This document shows, piece by piece, positions 63,971 through 64,000 of a stretch of DNA of 64,000 nt. Both the position numbers and the translations under genes were made by a program. The notes beneath the pieces are model-generated. The model worked only from the letters and a program-made list of their open reading frames with translations. It was not told the origin of the DNA and ran no database searches. Source of the stretch: Vagococcus fessus (GTDB lineage: Bacteria; Bacillota; Bacilli; Lactobacillales; Vagococcaceae); NCBI RefSeq assembly GCF_003987565.1, contig NZ_NGJY01000001.1, forward strand, positions 248,001 to 312,000. Direction: 5' to 3'. The number at the start of each line of letters is the position of its first letter. Position 1 is the first letter of the stretch.

Positions 63971-64000
63971 GGTTTAAATTTGCGAACAAAAAGGATAAAC

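Overview
The window is AT-rich, densely coded and mostly on the + strand, with Rho-independent terminators closing most units. Gene content and order point to a Gram-positive member of the Lactobacillales, probably an Enterococcaceae relative such as Vagococcus or Enterococcus. The genus is inference. The main clues are an L-lysine-type MurE beside a D-aspartate ligase and an aspartate racemase, a FabT/FabK-type fatty acid cluster, a TrpXYZ-type ABC transporter, and synteny with the Bacillus scpB-rluB, fer/ypbB/recS/ypbE, cmk-rpsA-der-hup-ypiA-ypiB-cca and thyA-folA blocks. No tRNA, rRNA, IS element, prophage or CRISPR array was seen.

Layout. 1-2.7 kb: end of scpB, rluB, an orphan response regulator with a degenerate receiver domain, then ribU behind an FMN riboswitch. 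2.7-14 kb: ferredoxin, ypbB-recS, a LysM membrane protein, cmk, rpsA-like, der, hup, a TPR protein, a YpiB-like protein, cca and a thioesterase. 14-18 kb: a monocistronic gene of unknown function, an ABC-F ATPase, thyA and folA. 18-23.7 kb: asnB, murE, D-Asp ligase and Asp racemase, which together look like a module for making an L-Lys-D-Asp/D-Asn peptidoglycan cross-bridge. 23.8-31.8 kb: hemolysin III-like protein, DegV, a ypmR-ypmS-yozE-like operon, an OatA-like acyltransferase, an AI-2E family protein and an MFS exporter. 31.9-39.2 kb: a heterodimeric ABC exporter, then a four-gene cluster (exported protein, two FtsX/MacB-like permeases, ATPase). 39.2-42.3 kb: a long leader followed by trpXYZ. 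42.3-46.5 kb: a MacB-like ABC protein divergent from a two-component system. 46.6-52 kb: an aryl-beta-glucoside operon (licT-bglP-bglA) with two antiterminator sites, plus a HAD phosphatase. 52-64 kb: pnuC, then the whole type II fatty acid and acetyl-CoA carboxylase operon, ending in birA and bioY.

The most notable non-coding signal is the trpXYZ leader (about 39288-39613). It encodes a 20-residue peptide with two near-terminal Trp codons. Downstream are four consecutive, mutually exclusive pairings that end in a terminator, which is the architecture of ribosome-mediated attenuation. No T-box motif was seen. In Firmicutes, tryptophan genes are better known for control by T-box or TRAP, so this is the best candidate here for an under-described regulatory system. 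Other leads are the degenerate response regulator, the exported-protein/FtsX cluster, and a candidate short RNA or attenuator upstream of the OatA-like gene.
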